Origin: Cycas panzhihuaensis
Lineage: Eukaryota; Cycadophyta
DNA: 64,000 nt
Direction: 5' to 3'
Assembly (NCBI GenBank): GCA_023213395.1
Contig: CM041465.1
Location: forward strand, 117,683,741-117,747,740
Part shown: in pieces, positions 35,347 to 47,645 of the stretch
How positions within the stretch are numbered: position 1 is the first letter of the stretch
Layout: each line of letters begins with the position of its first letter
The notes under the pieces: model-generated
What the model was told of the DNA's origin: nothing
Seen by the model: the letters and a program-made list of their open reading frames with translations, nothing else
Databases searched by the model: none
Made by a program: the position numbers and the translations under genes

Positions 35347-36330
35347 TTGGGATCATCTCTAGCTGACCCAAGCCAATCCAACTCTTCCCCGCTTCCTTTG
35401 ATCAACCAAGCTCCCCTTCATTTCGAGGAGGGGAATTCCATGTATATTGGGGCAGATAAAGATATCATCCTTACTACTAGTAAGGTCAGTAAAATAGGGG
35501 CAAAATATATCTCAAAAGAGATGGAGGATTACACCCTCATTATCCAAGAGTTTCGCAACATTTTTGCATGGGACTACTCAGATATAAAGGGCATAAATCC
35601 CTCCATCATAACCCATAACCTTACTACCATTCCAAATGCCCATCCCATGTGGTAGAAGCAACATCCCCTTCATACTAAACTCTCTACTATGGTGAAGATG
35701 GAAGTAGAAAAGCTCCTAGATGTGGGGCTCATCACTTCCATTGACTATCCTAAATGTGTTTCTAACATCATCCATGTTGCCAAGAAGAATGGGACAATCT
35801 AGATTTGCATTGATTTTAAGGACATAAATAACACGTGTCCTAAAGATAACTTCTTTTTCCCATTCATCGATCAAATTATTGATTGAACAACCAACTTCAA
35901 AGTTATGTGCCTAATAGATAACTTCTCTGGATATAACCAAATCTAGATCTCTCCTAAAGATCACAATAAAATAGCCTTCACCACCCCATGGTGCTTATTT
36001 GCCTATAAAGCTATGCCTTTCGGATTAAATAACATAAGTGCCACTTATCAAAGGGTGATGTAGTTTATCTTCCATGACCTAATCAACAAAACTCTCAAGG
36101 TCTTCATGGATGACATGATAGGCCTCTCCTATAGAAGAACCAACCATCGTGTTGACTTGTGTGCCATCTCCTTAAGATGCCATAAGTTTCATGTTAGCCT
36201 TGATCTACTTAAACGTGATTTTGCAGTTATAGTCAGAAAACTATTAGGGTTCCTTGTCTCTAAATAAGGGATCCAAATAGACCCTAATAAGGTTAAAGCC
36301 ATCATTGATATGCCTCCCCCAAGAACGTAA
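35347..36330 (+). pseudogene. A reverse transcriptase
   Basis: Collinear with T1 RT: RNIFAWDYSDIKGINPSII (35550-35610), VAKKNGTI with a stop then ICIDFKDINN, MPFGLNN, and FMDD at 36103-36114. At least six stops (for example 35653, 35802, 35885, 35945, 36061) and several catalytic-region substitutions. Many stops replace Q or W by TAG or R by TGA. Confidence 0.88.
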
Positions 36331-37000
36331 TAACAAATTAAGCCATTTTTTAGAAGATTAAGGTTATTGAGGTGTTTCTTAGCAAACTTTTCCATAAATG
36401 CCAAGTCCCTAACCAACCTATTAAAGAAGGGAGCTCTATTCCTATGGTGTCCTGAAGCTCAAGAGGTGTTTTAAGCTCAAGAAAGCCCTTATATCCACCC
36501 CCATCCTAGCACCTCCTATTTTTGACTACCCATTTATTTTATATACCTTAGCCACTGATGAGTCTTTAGGAGCTATGTTAGCCTAAAGAAGACAATTCTG
36601 GGACTGAGAGAGCTATATATTTTATTAGTTATATCTTGGTGGCAGTTGAGCTAAACTACCTACCCACTAAGAAGGAATGTCTAGTCTTGGTCTACATGGC
36701 CAAGAAATTCAGACATTATCTCCTCAAAAATACCATATATATGATCGTCAATTTAATCCATTGTGATATCTCCTAACCTAATCACACTTGAGTAGGAGGA
36801 TGGCTAAATGGGTCGTACTCCTCCAAGAGTATGATCTTAGGATCATCAATAGGAAATCTAAGAAAGGAATGGTGGTTGTTGAGCAACTAGTTGATACTCC
36901 TATTTTGAACCCTTCTAACCTCCTGGTTAAATGTTTCATTGCCTGACAAATCCATCCTAGCCCTCTATGAGTTATACCCCCATCCATTAGCCGATAACAA
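36331..37000 (+). pseudogene. A RT-linked RNase H
   Basis: The connection region starts IIDMPPPRT and the RNase H includes YTLATDESLGAMLA and KKFRHYLLKNT (36700-36740), aligned to T1 20764-20190. Stops and a frameshift near 36580. Here the Asp of ATDES is kept. Confidence 0.8.
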
Positions 37001-38253
37001 GTGGTATGGGGACATTATATGATACCTTACCCATCAACAATATCCACCTAATGTTAGTAACAAGGTGAGGTTACACATTAGTGTCACTTCACGTCAATAC
37101 ATCCTCATATAGGATGTGTTATATAAGAGGTCTTTTGATAGAGTCCTCCTCCATTATATCAATCCCAATGAAAGGAGTCAAATTCTCTACGAATGTCATA
37201 GTGGCATTTATGGAGGCCACTTTGGAGTCTAATCTATGACCTAAAGGATCCTTCACATGGGCTACTATTGGCCATCCTTATTTAAGGATGCCTATGCCCA
37301 TATGTAGCATTGTTAAGTGCTAAGAGTACACAAATGTTATACACCTTCCTACGGAAACCCTACACCTTGTCATATTCCCATGGCCTTTCTCCAACTAGGG
37401 ATTGGATCTCATTAGGGCTATTATACCCCCCTCCTCCTCTCAACATAAATTCATCATCACATCGACAAAGTATTTCACTAAATGGGTTAAAGTGATCTTA
37501 TTATCCTCTACAATAGGTAAAACAATTGCCATATTCATTTATCAACATATTATCTATTAATTTGAAGTCCCTAATGTCTTAATTATAGATAGTAGGACTT
37601 CCTTTTGTAACAAGGAGATGGACAAGCTTTGTGAAATATTTAACATATCTCAGAAAATATTGTCCCCTTACTACCCCCAGGCCAATGGCCAAATTAAGTC
37701 GTTTAATAAGACCCTGATTACTATCTTAAAGAAAACCGTCGCCCAATCTCAATGTGATTGGCACCTACAACTCCACTCCATCTTATGGGCCTATTGTACT
37801 TCCATTTGCACTATAACAGGAATGACCCCATTTTCTCTCATGTACAGAATAGAGGCAGTTCTCCTATTAGAGGTTGAGATCCCCTCTTTGAGAGTTTCAC
37901 TTAGATGTCTCATCGATGAGGAATCATGTCACTAAGCTCGCCTCTTAGACCTCGAGGCCTTGGACAAGAAGTGCTTGGCTACTTACCAAGCAAACTTTGC
38001 TTCTAAGGCTAGGGAACATAATACATATGACTGATGCCTATGTCATTGTCCCTTAAACCCTACGGACCATGTCCTCAAGCTCAAATACCTCCATGATTAT
38101 CTATCTAAATTTGGGCTCAAGTGGGTTGGCCCCTTTATTATCCTTGAGATCCTCGATAATGGTGTGTATAGGATAGCAATATTAGAAGGTCTTGAATTCA
38201 ATAAAGTTATAAATGACAAATTCTTAAAGAAAATTCTGTGTGTGACACTTTCT
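37001..38253 (+). pseudogene. A integrase
   Basis: HHCC relic near 37195-37325, core with LDLIRAI (Asp kept in the first position), then LIIDSRTSF (matches ITDNGTPF in T1), MDKLCEIFNISQK, YYPQANGQIKSFNK (E to K at the last acidic position), and WHLQLHSILWAY. It ends near 38253, matching KFLKKFYV of T1. Two of three catalytic acids are altered; heavy stops. Confidence 0.85.
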
Positions 38254-38919
38254 ACTTCTGAATAGAATAGTTGCTTTCCTTTACTCCGAAATGAGCCTAA
38301 ACTACCACTCTAGGCATACCATTATTCCTACTAGTCAAAGGTATGATGGTTGTTTGGGTGGCTCTTTATCCTTTTGATTTCATTATTTTTATGTTAAACA
38401 CTCTTCTTCCCTTCTCCAAAGGAGTCTTTCCATTTTTCTTGGTTAGACAAGTGGACCACATTTATTTTCAAGCATACAATCACTTTTCTAGATTAGGCCC
38501 TCTTTGTTTGGGTATTCGTACCCCTAGTTGTTACTTTCTTGGTATCTCCACCTCATTCCATCTAAGGAATGTGTGTGCTACCTTTGCCTAGCCTCATATA
38601 TAACCAGGTACTCGATATATATCATGATCATATGTGCTTAATGCAAGTGTAGTATTGCATAAAAGAAAGCATATGGGCATGACTTATATGTAACATAATC
38701 AAAATTATAATGAAATAGATAAATTTAACTAACTAAGTGTACCATCCCTCATGGATCCATGTACCCATATCCATACATACCTATGTCCATCCCTATCTAT
38801 GATCATAAATAAAATAAATAACATCATAAACAAAATAAATAACCTCATAAGCAAAATAAACATCATCACATATCAAAATGAGGTACCAATGCATCCCTCA
38901 TCCATCTATATATCTTTAA

Positions 38920-39018
<99 letters not shown>

Positions 39019-39229
39019 CTATATATAGTATAATATAATTAATATAGTACATTATCTCAGTAGTGCACTTGAAGAAGCCAAAATCCTTATAGGGAGGAGT
39101 ATAATCATATATATGTGCATGGTAAAGAAACCTTTCCCTGGAGGTCCAAAGCTTTCCTATCAAAATAGATAATTCAATAATCCCCTAGGTATTGTATCCT
39201 CATAGAGTGTCATCCCCTAGCCTACCTAA
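38254..39229. other. A spacer after integrase
   Basis: No gene seen. It matches the T1 spacer in position and contains the CT/TA microsatellite listed next. Confidence 0.6.
38921..39016. repeat. (CT)n(TA)n compound microsatellite
   Basis: About 30 CT units with one CTTT interruption, then about 16 TA units. It lies at the 3' end of the antisense PMD gene, where T1 has (TA)n. Confidence 0.95.
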
Positions 39230-40342
39230 ACCCTTACCAAGAGACCACATTCCTCCCAGGCTCGTTTGACATCTCTGTGAGGTCTCAGCCTTGGTCTCCT
39301 CATCTTGTGCCCTCTGCTAAGTCAATGTCATCATATGGGTCCTACTGCATGACGATCGAGCAACCATCTAGTCGACTGAATGGTCATACCACTCTTGCAA
39401 GCAATCCCTCTCAATCAAGGCATGATCCCACTCCCTCTCAATCCCGTGGAACCTCTCCACCAATACAACAACCTGCACCTAGCTCCTTACATCAACCTCC
39501 ATCCCTCATGGCTAGGGCTTTAACTCTCATAGTTAGCCCTGTAATAGGTCCCTCTTAACCCATAACTAGTCTCTCTCTACCTACAAGCTATCCTAATCAT
39601 GTTGTAGTTAGCTCACCCTTTCCTAGTGCTCCTAGGTCTCTATAACCCATATATCCCATACTCATGTCAAGGGAGAAAATGCCATTATGTGTGGCCACAT
39701 CGATCTAGGCTCCTCACTCTCTGTGATGGGAGGCTATCCATCCTCATATACTCATGGGAATAACTCATGAACCACCTCATCCACCAACATTGCCATCTCG
39801 GCTCCACTTGCCAAACTGTGTATATCATGTGTTAGTCCAAAATATACATAGTAGCATATCAAAATACAAATATAAGTATGTGAGGAAGTAGTAAATAATC
39901 AAAGCAAAAGGTAAAGCTAGCATGAAGGGAGAATCTCACCTCCTAGAATAGTCAGTGCCTCCTCCACTATTGCCTCCTCACCTTTTTCTCTATTAGCTAT
40001 TATGTCCACCTCCTCAACCTTTAGTACCTCCTCCTCACCCTCCCTAAGAGCTACCAGAGTGTCTCCTCCCTCTGCCTCTTTAACTCTAAGGACCTCTCCC
40101 GTACTTATAGCTATCGTTTCCTTTATTATTGCTACTATCACTGCCACAACCTCTGGGTCTCTATTAATAGCTCCTTTGCCTACCTTTGTGCCTCCCTCTA
40201 GTCCTACAACAACACCTCTATCTCCCCCCTCCTCGTCTATACCATCCTCAAGATCATCTCCTAACAACCCTCATTCCTCATCACTTGCAGAGTAGATCAC
40301 GTGATAGGGATCTATTACGTAGTCATTAAGGGTAAGTAAATC
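39230..40342 (-). pseudogene. A PMD gene, 3' part (end of exon 2, intron 2, exon 3)
   Basis: Antisense to A. 40342-39940 reads as the acidic/Gly-rich PMD tail (an open frame at 40267-39917 is part of it). The donor GTGAGA after AGGAG near 39942 matches T1 17475 and F 63905. 39830-39230 aligns with T1 exon 3 (17582 onward). Chromovirus C splits this gene; the rest is at 50205-51467. The frame is decayed. Confidence 0.6.
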
Positions 40343-40725
40343 TGTTAGGGATCCAACCCCTAACTTATCTTTTCTTATATTCTCTTATATCTTCTACTTC
40401 TTCTCTCTCTTATATATTCTATTTCTTCTACTTCTTACATTTTCTTAATATCCCATATGCATTAGTAGAAGGTTTTGTAGTGGTTATTGAGCACTATATA
40501 TATTCACGTAATATCCCACATGCATAAGGAGAAGGGTGTGTAGTGAGCATATAGCCATATATATATTTATGCAATCCTTAAGAGTATGGTATCTTAAATG
40601 TCATTATTATTGCATGTAATTGGGAGGTTGCCCCCTTAAAGGGTATTGAAATACAAGTGCTCTTTTTAGAGTTATTTACTTATTATATTGATGTGCAATT
40701 ATCATTAAGGAGTGGTATCCTACCA
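40343..40725 (+). repeat. C 5' LTR
   Basis: Aligned to 49849-50199. It has about 30 extra bases, mainly ATATATATTTATGC-type sequence near 40560. Confidence 0.92.
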
Positions 40726-40727
40726 AG

Positions 40728-40739
40728 TGGTATTAGAGC
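40728..40739 (+). promoter_or_regulatory. C primer-binding site
   Basis: TGGTATTAGAGC, two bases after the LTR; matches initiator tRNA-Met with one C to T change. Confidence 0.88.
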
Positions 40740-41690
40740 AGTCGATTTATACCTTATGGGAGAGTCAAAGGTACTAAATAATCATTTTTTTTCCATTATT
40801 TTTTTCTTATCAGTAACTATTCTTATTTAATTTCTACTTAGTTACTTTACTTATTAGGAGTAGATAATACTGCAATTAGGTAGCTACCCTAACACTACCA
40901 TAGGGTAGTTTGCTTTTGCATTTAGATAGAGACCCTATGCTAGGGGTCTATAAATATCACAAGGATCTGTCATTTTAGGCTAAGCGCATTATGGATTTTC
41001 TGTCCCTTGCATGAAGGACTAGAGATCACACTCTTGAATCAAGCCTTAGACAGAACTCGGCTATAGAATTATGCCTCCATGTACCTTCAGGTATATAGAA
41101 GGACCCCCTAGATAGGCCTTCCTAGTATAAGTAACCATAAGAAACCTATTGGCCATTTGTAATTTGTAGTACACTGATAAGTGGTTAGCCCCAGGAAGTT
41201 ACTCTCCTTGTACCCTAGAGATAGGTTAGTACGACTATAGAGTAGAGCGTTTGCCTTGTAACCTAATACTATTTACAACTGGGATTAGTATATCAGAGGG
41301 CCTACAAACTACACAAACCCATACCTAGTATACCTAGTCAGTCTATTAGTGGTCTATGTACACCTAGTTAGTCAGTGAGTTGGTCATCATCAATTTATTA
41401 AATCTAGTATGTCTATCCATTTTATCATTAGCTCATACACACATAGTCAGTTAGCCAACCAGTGACCAAAAAGAAAAAAAAGTAAAAAACCAAAAAAGTA
41501 AAATTAAAAAATAAAAAAAGAAGTGAAAAGCAAAAAAATAAAAAAATAAAAAGCAAAAAGCAAAAAAGCAAAAAAAAAATCCATATTGCCTCATTATAAA
41601 ATATTGGAGATAATAGTCTATATACACCCCATCAAATCCTTTTCATTCATATTTACCAACTAGGATTCAACTTAGGTCTTATGAACAAAT
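40740..41690 (+). other. C leader with A-rich tract
   Basis: Untranslated leader of C. No gene seen. An A-rich stretch made of AAAAAAGCAAAAA-type units (41463-41580) lies about 110 bp before the gag start region, where D was inserted. Confidence 0.7.
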
Positions 41691-42059
41691 TGTTAGAATG
41701 AGAGGATATAAGCTGGAGACATGTCATAAAGCACATGTGAGAAAGTGCACAAGAGATGACAATATAACAATGACTCACAACACTCCAAATCTCATTAAGA
41801 AAATATGTAAGGTATAAATACATATTTATAGTTTTACACTAAGTCTAAACATAGGAGTTGGTTCAACAAACTCCATGATTTTTGGTGTGCTCAAACTACC
41901 TCATTAATAGTTGAGCATCTTTGACTTCTAGAACCTTTGACCAAGAATATTCTCTCATTAGAATATTCTCATCTAGAATATTCTATGTGAGCAATTATTC
42001 TAATGACATGAAATAAACTTAAATGGACATGTAAATGGGAATGTACATTATTTCCAACA
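41691..42059 (-). repeat. D 3' LTR
   Basis: Near-identical to 45089-45454. Followed on the right by CTCCCCATAAT, the PPT in reverse (ATTATGGGGAG). Confidence 0.92.
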
Positions 42060-45000
42060 CCTCCCCATAATATTAAGTTCATTTCCTTACATAAACATTA
42101 GTGTCCTAAGTCTCTCAATAATTTTCTCACAACTTAAAGTCTAAGTGAGAATACAACTTGAGGGACAATACATCAACTTAACTATGCCGTGCTCCATATA
42201 CTATCAAATAGAATGATGGCGATCTTCCACAAGCTTGACTCTGTCATAGAATCCTAATTCTTCGATAGTTAGAAGGTATTTTGTTATAGTAGAACAACTG
42301 AAGAAGTCAAAAGAAGTCAATTAAGCCCAAAATGGCTTTCTGAATGCTGTGACTACTGCTTTGCATCCTATTTTGGTGGAATAAGCTATCCACATCAAGA
42401 GATTAACTAGAATTAGGTGCTATACACATCATGTCGTTGATTTGGCCTTCAACCGCTATAAGAGATCAACCAGAATCTAGTGGTTTATGCACATCATGTC
42501 ATTGATTTGGATCAACTAGAACTAAGTGTCATCCACATCCTATCGTTGAATTGACTCAACTAGAACTAAGTGGTCAATGCACATCCTGTCATTGATTATG
42601 ATCAACTAGAACTAAGTGACATCCACATCTTATCATTGATTCAGCCTTTGTAGTTGCCTTTACAAAGCTCCTAAAGAGGATTTCATCATCCTCATGCAGT
42701 ACATACTAGTTGTGATCATCAATGCGTGAATATCATGCTCATTGTCCTGCTTCTCCAAATGTCATAATCTTGGCTTACAATATCATGCTTAATTTTATGC
42801 ACTATTGTCATTTTCCAAGATATTGTTACTTCATAAAATTATTAGGTGTTTTCATTAATACCGCAACACTGCAACTATCACCACCATTACACAATAAGTT
42901 GCAATAGTAAGCTACCCAACTCACAAATGAAAGAGTTTGTGGTAGACAAAGGTATAATAAGTATTATACAAGTTGTTACATAAGTCGTTTATCTCTTTCA
43001 ATTTAAGACTAGACATTTTCCAAGAGTAAGCAAGTTTTAAGACCCTAATAAATCATTAAGAGTCATTCTGCAAGTAAATAAAGATGAGTAATCTTCTCAT
43101 CAACCACTAGCAAATTGATGAATGCTAGTGTTCTAGGTTCCTGTCTTGCCAAGTCGTGTCGTGTCATGTTGTATGACATCATGTTGTGATATATTGTGCT
43201 GCACCATGTTGCCTTTAATTAGATATGATTAGGCTTCCTGTCTTCTCCTTCAACAACTCCCATAGGAAAGTGTTATATTACATAGGACTTACATTTTATC
43301 TTAGCAAATCTAGCAAATTTTAGCTAGTAATTCATAAACATTTTAAGAAGTCTGTAATTAAGAAATTAAGAAGAAAAAGTGTTTTAAATCACCGCAAGTA
43401 TGAGTTTCATATCACTCAGCGACCGCAAGATGAATTACACTTTAAGAGAGTACAAATAAACAGGTTTGAAAGGACCTTTACTATACATTATTCAAAGAGG
43501 CATAACTACATTAAAATATCCTCTTAAGATGATCTCAAAAGAGGACAAAGTACAATGAAGAGTCCTCTTAAAAAATCTCTCCAATTACATTGAAGAATCC
43601 TCATTAAATAGAGTCAAAGTATATGCTCTAAAGAGGATTAAAGTACAAGAGAAAATACTTGTTGAAGTACTCCTTGCATTGAAGCCAAGAATACAAACCC
43701 CTTAAGGTATTATGCCCTTTTATGTGTCACCCAAAGTGCTCTCTTATATCACCAAAAGATGTTTTTATAAGAAGAGGATGAACCACATTAACAATCCTCT
43801 TAAAAACATCTTTATGCCACCAATAACATCTCTTTTAAAGAGGATAAAATACTTTGAAGAAATCCTCTTAAAGTGTTTTCTAAAATGTCGCCATAAATGT
43901 ACTTTTAGAAGAGAATGAACTTCATTAAAATCATCTTAAAGTACTATATAATTGAAGCCAAAAAAGTACATTTCAAAGAGGATTAAATGCCTTTAAAAGC
44001 CTCTTGAAATACTTTTTAAATGTTGCCAAAAGTGCTCCTTTATGTCACCAAAGATACCCTTTAAAAGAGGATAAATGATCCTCTTGAGATACCTTTTATG
44101 ATGCCAAAAATATTCTTTGAAGAAGATAATAAAAATCTTCTTAAAATATGACACTTCATTGCTTAAAAAAAAAACGTCTCACAATAAAATCTCTCTCTAA
44201 ACATGAGAGAGAACAACTATGTGAGAGCCTTTTAAAAATATTTAAAGTTTATAAACTTAAATATTAAAAAGATCCTATTATTAAAATAAGCATATTTTGA
44301 TGAATATGCTAAAATGTATAATGTAATGCTTTTAACATTACACTTTCTTCAAATAATTTAATAGGCGGCTCAATTTTTCTAGGGGCGACTTGACTCCACT
44401 TTTCCGGCAGCCATGTCTTTGTTGACTATTTCGTCAACGGCAGCTTATGGCGGCTCCAGCGATGGAAGAATAGGTGGCAGCAGCTCCTGTGGCAGCTCCC
44501 AGTGGCTATGCAAGGACGACGTAGACGGCTCAGGTGACGGTAGCGTCGAACGGCAGGTGGTGGCTCATGAAGCAAGGCAGTTCTGAGTGATGACAGGTGG
44601 CGCAAGGGCATTCTAGTGGCGGTCTTCCCATTTGTGCAGTGAGGGCAGCTCAGCTCCAGACTGCTGGGAAAGAGATGGGGGTATGTCTCCTCATTGGTTG
44701 TATATCTCCCGCTTGCTGGGAGGTTTTGACGACTCTGTCTATTCGGTGCAGCTAGCTCTCTTCACATGACAGCTTAATGCAGGTAGTTTCCACCTCAACG
44801 ATGGCTAGGTCTCAGGCAGCTCGCTCTCTTCATGTGACGACTGACTATGCCCATGTAATCAGGCTGAGGTTCTGTCTCCTCGACTCCGTCTGGTGACTAC
44901 ACCAATGTCTGGCCCTCCTTAGTATAGATCTCTTATCTATACCTCACAGTGTGACACTAGAGACTAGCAGGTAGTAGCAATGAGACTAGTACACATGGCA

Positions 45001-45076
45001 AAACTTGGGACCTATGAATGGACAAAATCAATGCACAAACATTGACAGAATCTCATAAACATAGGACAGAACCTAA
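42060..45076 (-). other. D interior, no coding capacity seen
   Basis: Three kinds of sequence: 42370-42650 has repeated units with GATCAACTAGAACTAAGTG and CACATC; 43480-44160 is a degenerate array of AAAGAGGAT / ATCCTCTT units; 44390-44940 is a GC-rich block with GGCAGC-like units. The 61-codon ORF at 44426-44611 (minus) is a Cys/Arg-rich translation of that block with no known domain. Confidence 0.65.
43480..44160. repeat. Degenerate tandem array with inner inverted repeats
   Basis: About eight units of roughly 70-110 bp. Each holds AAAGAGGAT(T)AAA and, 15-25 bp later, AATCCTCTTAAA, its reverse complement; between units come ATG-CGCCAAAA-like words. Spacing is irregular, so this is not a CRISPR array. 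Confidence 0.65.
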
Positions 45077-45088
45077 GATCTAATACCA
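45077..45088 (-). promoter_or_regulatory. D primer-binding site
   Basis: TGGTATTAGATC on the minus strand, directly next to the LTR; a degenerate match to initiator tRNA-Met. Confidence 0.75.
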
Positions 45089-45454
45089 TTTTGGAATGAG
45101 AGGATATGAGCTGGAGACATGTTATAAAGCACATGTGAGAAAGTGCGCAAGAGATAATACGACAATGACTCACAACTCTCCAAATCTCATTAAGAAAATA
45201 TGTAAAGTACAAATACATATTTATAGTTTTATACTAAATCTAAACATAGGAGTTGGTTCAACAGACTCCATGATTTTTGGTGTGCTCAAACTACCTCATT
45301 AATAGTTGAGCATCTTTGACTTCTAGAAGCTTTGACCAAGAATCTTCTCTCACTAGAATATTCTCATCTAGAATATTCTATGTAAGCAATTATTCTAATG
45401 AGATGAAATGAACTTAAATGGACATGTAAATGGGAATGTATATTATTTCCAACA
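45089..45454 (-). repeat. D 5' LTR
   Basis: Its first bases are TTTTGG where the other copy has TGTTAG; otherwise close to 41691-42059. Confidence 0.92.
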
Positions 45455-45457
45455 CAA

Positions 45458-46445
45458 ATGGCCCATAAGATAAACCCAAGTTAGACTTAAGATCTCAATT
45501 ATGCTGTCACACAACTTCAAGGAGATATATCACAAATCCAAGATGAATTCAATGAAAATTTTAAAGAAGTAATGCTAGAGCTCACATCCATGAAATTTTT
45601 TAAGGAATAAAAGATTGACTTTGATGATACTACTCACATAGATAGAGGTCACTTTAATAAAAAAGATGAAGGTCATGATGGTAGGGGCTTCCATTTGAAC
45701 TTCCTTCCCAAGGTAGAAATCAAGAAGTTTAATGGCACAGATGTACATACCTAGATCACCAAAATAGAATAATACTTTTCTCTTCATTAAGTTCCAATAG
45801 ATAAGAAGATCCCTCTTGCTTCTCTACACATGGAAATTGAACCCTACCAATGGTACCAATGGGATATGAAAACAATTGGTGGGTTTAGTTATCAATGGGA
45901 GGGTTTTGTTAAGGATCTTATAGATCAATATGATAGTACCTGGGATCATGACCAATTTAACCATTTAGCTAAAGTCAGACAGGAAGGGATAGTTTTATCT
46001 TATATAGCATAATACCAATGTCTCTCCACAAGGGTTGATGGTCTTTATTAGAATAAATTACTTGAGTTATACATTGGTGGGTTATGAGATGACATCATAC
46101 ATGAGTTATGACTCTTAAAACCTGATAACGTCTCTATAGCTATCAATTTTTCTTGACATCTTGAAGTAAAAAATAAGGCATCCTAACCCCTCTAACAAAA
46201 TTCCCAGAAAAGTGACCACAGTTTCAAGTTCTTAGTGTGTGACGAATGACTTCCCAAGAGATGGATAAGAAACAATTAAAAAAGTTATGTTTTCGTTGTA
46301 ACCAAAAGTGCAATGAAGACCATAAGTGTCCTGAATGATGCTTATTCATAATTAAGGATGTCCAAGATGATGAACCAGTAGAGGAAGCCTCATTAGAGCT
46401 AGAAAATAATGATTGTTATCCACCTGAGAAGGAAGAAGAAGATAC
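45458..46445 (+). pseudogene. C gag
   Basis: A possible ATG at 45458 overlaps the D TSD. The gag core appears as KKFNGTDVHTWI then IEPYQWYQWDM, WEGFVKDLIDQY and FNHLAKVRQEGIV (45720-46005). A zinc knuckle CFRCNQKCNEDHKC sits near 46290. Several stops. Chromoviral gag has a single CCHC knuckle of this form. Confidence 0.82.
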
Positions 46446-46900
46446 TGCTACTATATCCATACATGCTTTAGCAGGAATTGTAGCCCCTCATACACTCAAA
46501 CTTATTGGGTACATCAAGAAAAGGAAGGTGGTTATCCTCATAGATTCTGGGAGCACCCACAATTTCATTAATTAGAAACTTACTGAAGAACTCAACTATT
46601 TTCCATATCCTATCAAAAATTTCTAGGTTATGGTGGCTAACGGAGGGACACTCGCTTTTGGGGGGAAATGTCACAACATTAAGTTATAAATGGGTGACTA
46701 TCACCTCTCCACTTTTATGTATGCCATTCCCATTAGAGGAGTTGATGTTATATTAGGGGTACAATGACTAAAACGATTAAGGACCATTCAACTAAATATG
46801 CAAGAGCTCTTTATCTTATTTACTTCTGAAGGAATTGACTAGCAATTAAATAAGATCATTCCTCCTCCAACCCAAATCATCAACTTACACCATATGGAGA
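46446..46900 (+). pseudogene. C aspartic protease
   Basis: VVILIDSGSTHNFIN (46525-46575) holds the intact active site DSG. After it come MVANGG and GVDVILGVQ, where Trp usually follows, here a stop. Frame broken in several places. Confidence 0.85.
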
Positions 46901-47129
46901 GGCTTATTAAAAAGGGTTGTTTAGGAATCATTGCCAAATATTATGCTCTGGAAGTTAAGAACTTCTAATAGAAAGGGACGTTCTACAAGATGATGATATA
47001 CCAAATGACTTAAAATTGGTACTTCACCACCACAACTAGGTCTTTCAGGATATTCCTCAAGGTCTTCCCCAAGTATGTGACCAAGATCATAGCATTGACC
47101 TAGTAGCTGAAAGCAATCCTCCTTATATT

Positions 47130-47645
47130 TGACCATACTAGTATCCCTACTAGCAAAAGAATGAAATTGAATTACTAGTTCAAGAACTCCTTAATGTTGG
47201 TACTATTAGGAAAACTAAAAGCACTTTTTCTACCCTAATGATTTTAGTAAGAAAAAAGGATGGCTCATTTTGCATGTGTGAAGACTACTGTGAGCTCAAT
47301 AAGATAACTATCAAGGATAAATTTTCTATACCAATCATCGATGAACTCTTGGATGAACTCTATAGAGCAACATTCTTCACATCATTGGACTTACGATCAA
47401 GATACCATTAAATTAGGATCAAGGCAGAGGATGTTCATAAAACTGCATTTCATACACACAAAGGACATTATGAATTTTTAGTCTTGCCATTTGGCTTGAC
47501 TAGTACCCCACCCACCTTTTAAGGACTCATGAACAAACTCTTTCAGCCTTACTTAAGGAAGTTCATGTTAGTCTTTTTTTATGACATTCTGATCTTCATT
47601 CATACATAAGAAGACCATCTTTAGCATGATGATAAGGCATTATAA
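47130..47645 (+). pseudogene. C reverse transcriptase
   Basis: [58 protein letters not shown] and then VFFYDILIF, where the family has (F/Y)xDD; one catalytic Asp is Tyr (near 47575). Multiple stops. Confidence 0.88.

Larger units (their letters stand above)
41691..45454 (-). mobile_element. D: non-coding LTR element (LARD-like)
   Basis: LTRs of 369 and 366 bp (41691-42059, 45089-45454) begin TGTTAGAATGAG / TTTTGGAATGAG and end TTTCCAACA. Perfect TSD CAAAT at 41686-41690 and 45455-45459. PBS and PPT place it on the minus strand. The 3-kb interior holds no gag, protease, RT or integrase motif in any frame, so it must have relied on another element. It was inserted in the C leader right before the likely gag ATG. 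Confidence 0.88.

Noticed and set aside
39917-40267. 116-codon minus ORF rich in Glu/Gly/Val
   Set aside because: Not a separate gene: it is the tail of PMD exon 2 of element A, cut by chromovirus C.
43480-44160. CRISPR-like repeat array
   Set aside because: Units are degenerate, spacing is irregular and spacers are not unique; the setting is a plant retroelement.
44426-44611. 61-codon Cys/Arg-rich ORF in D
   Set aside because: Result of a GC-rich repeated block; no start context, homologue or domain seen.
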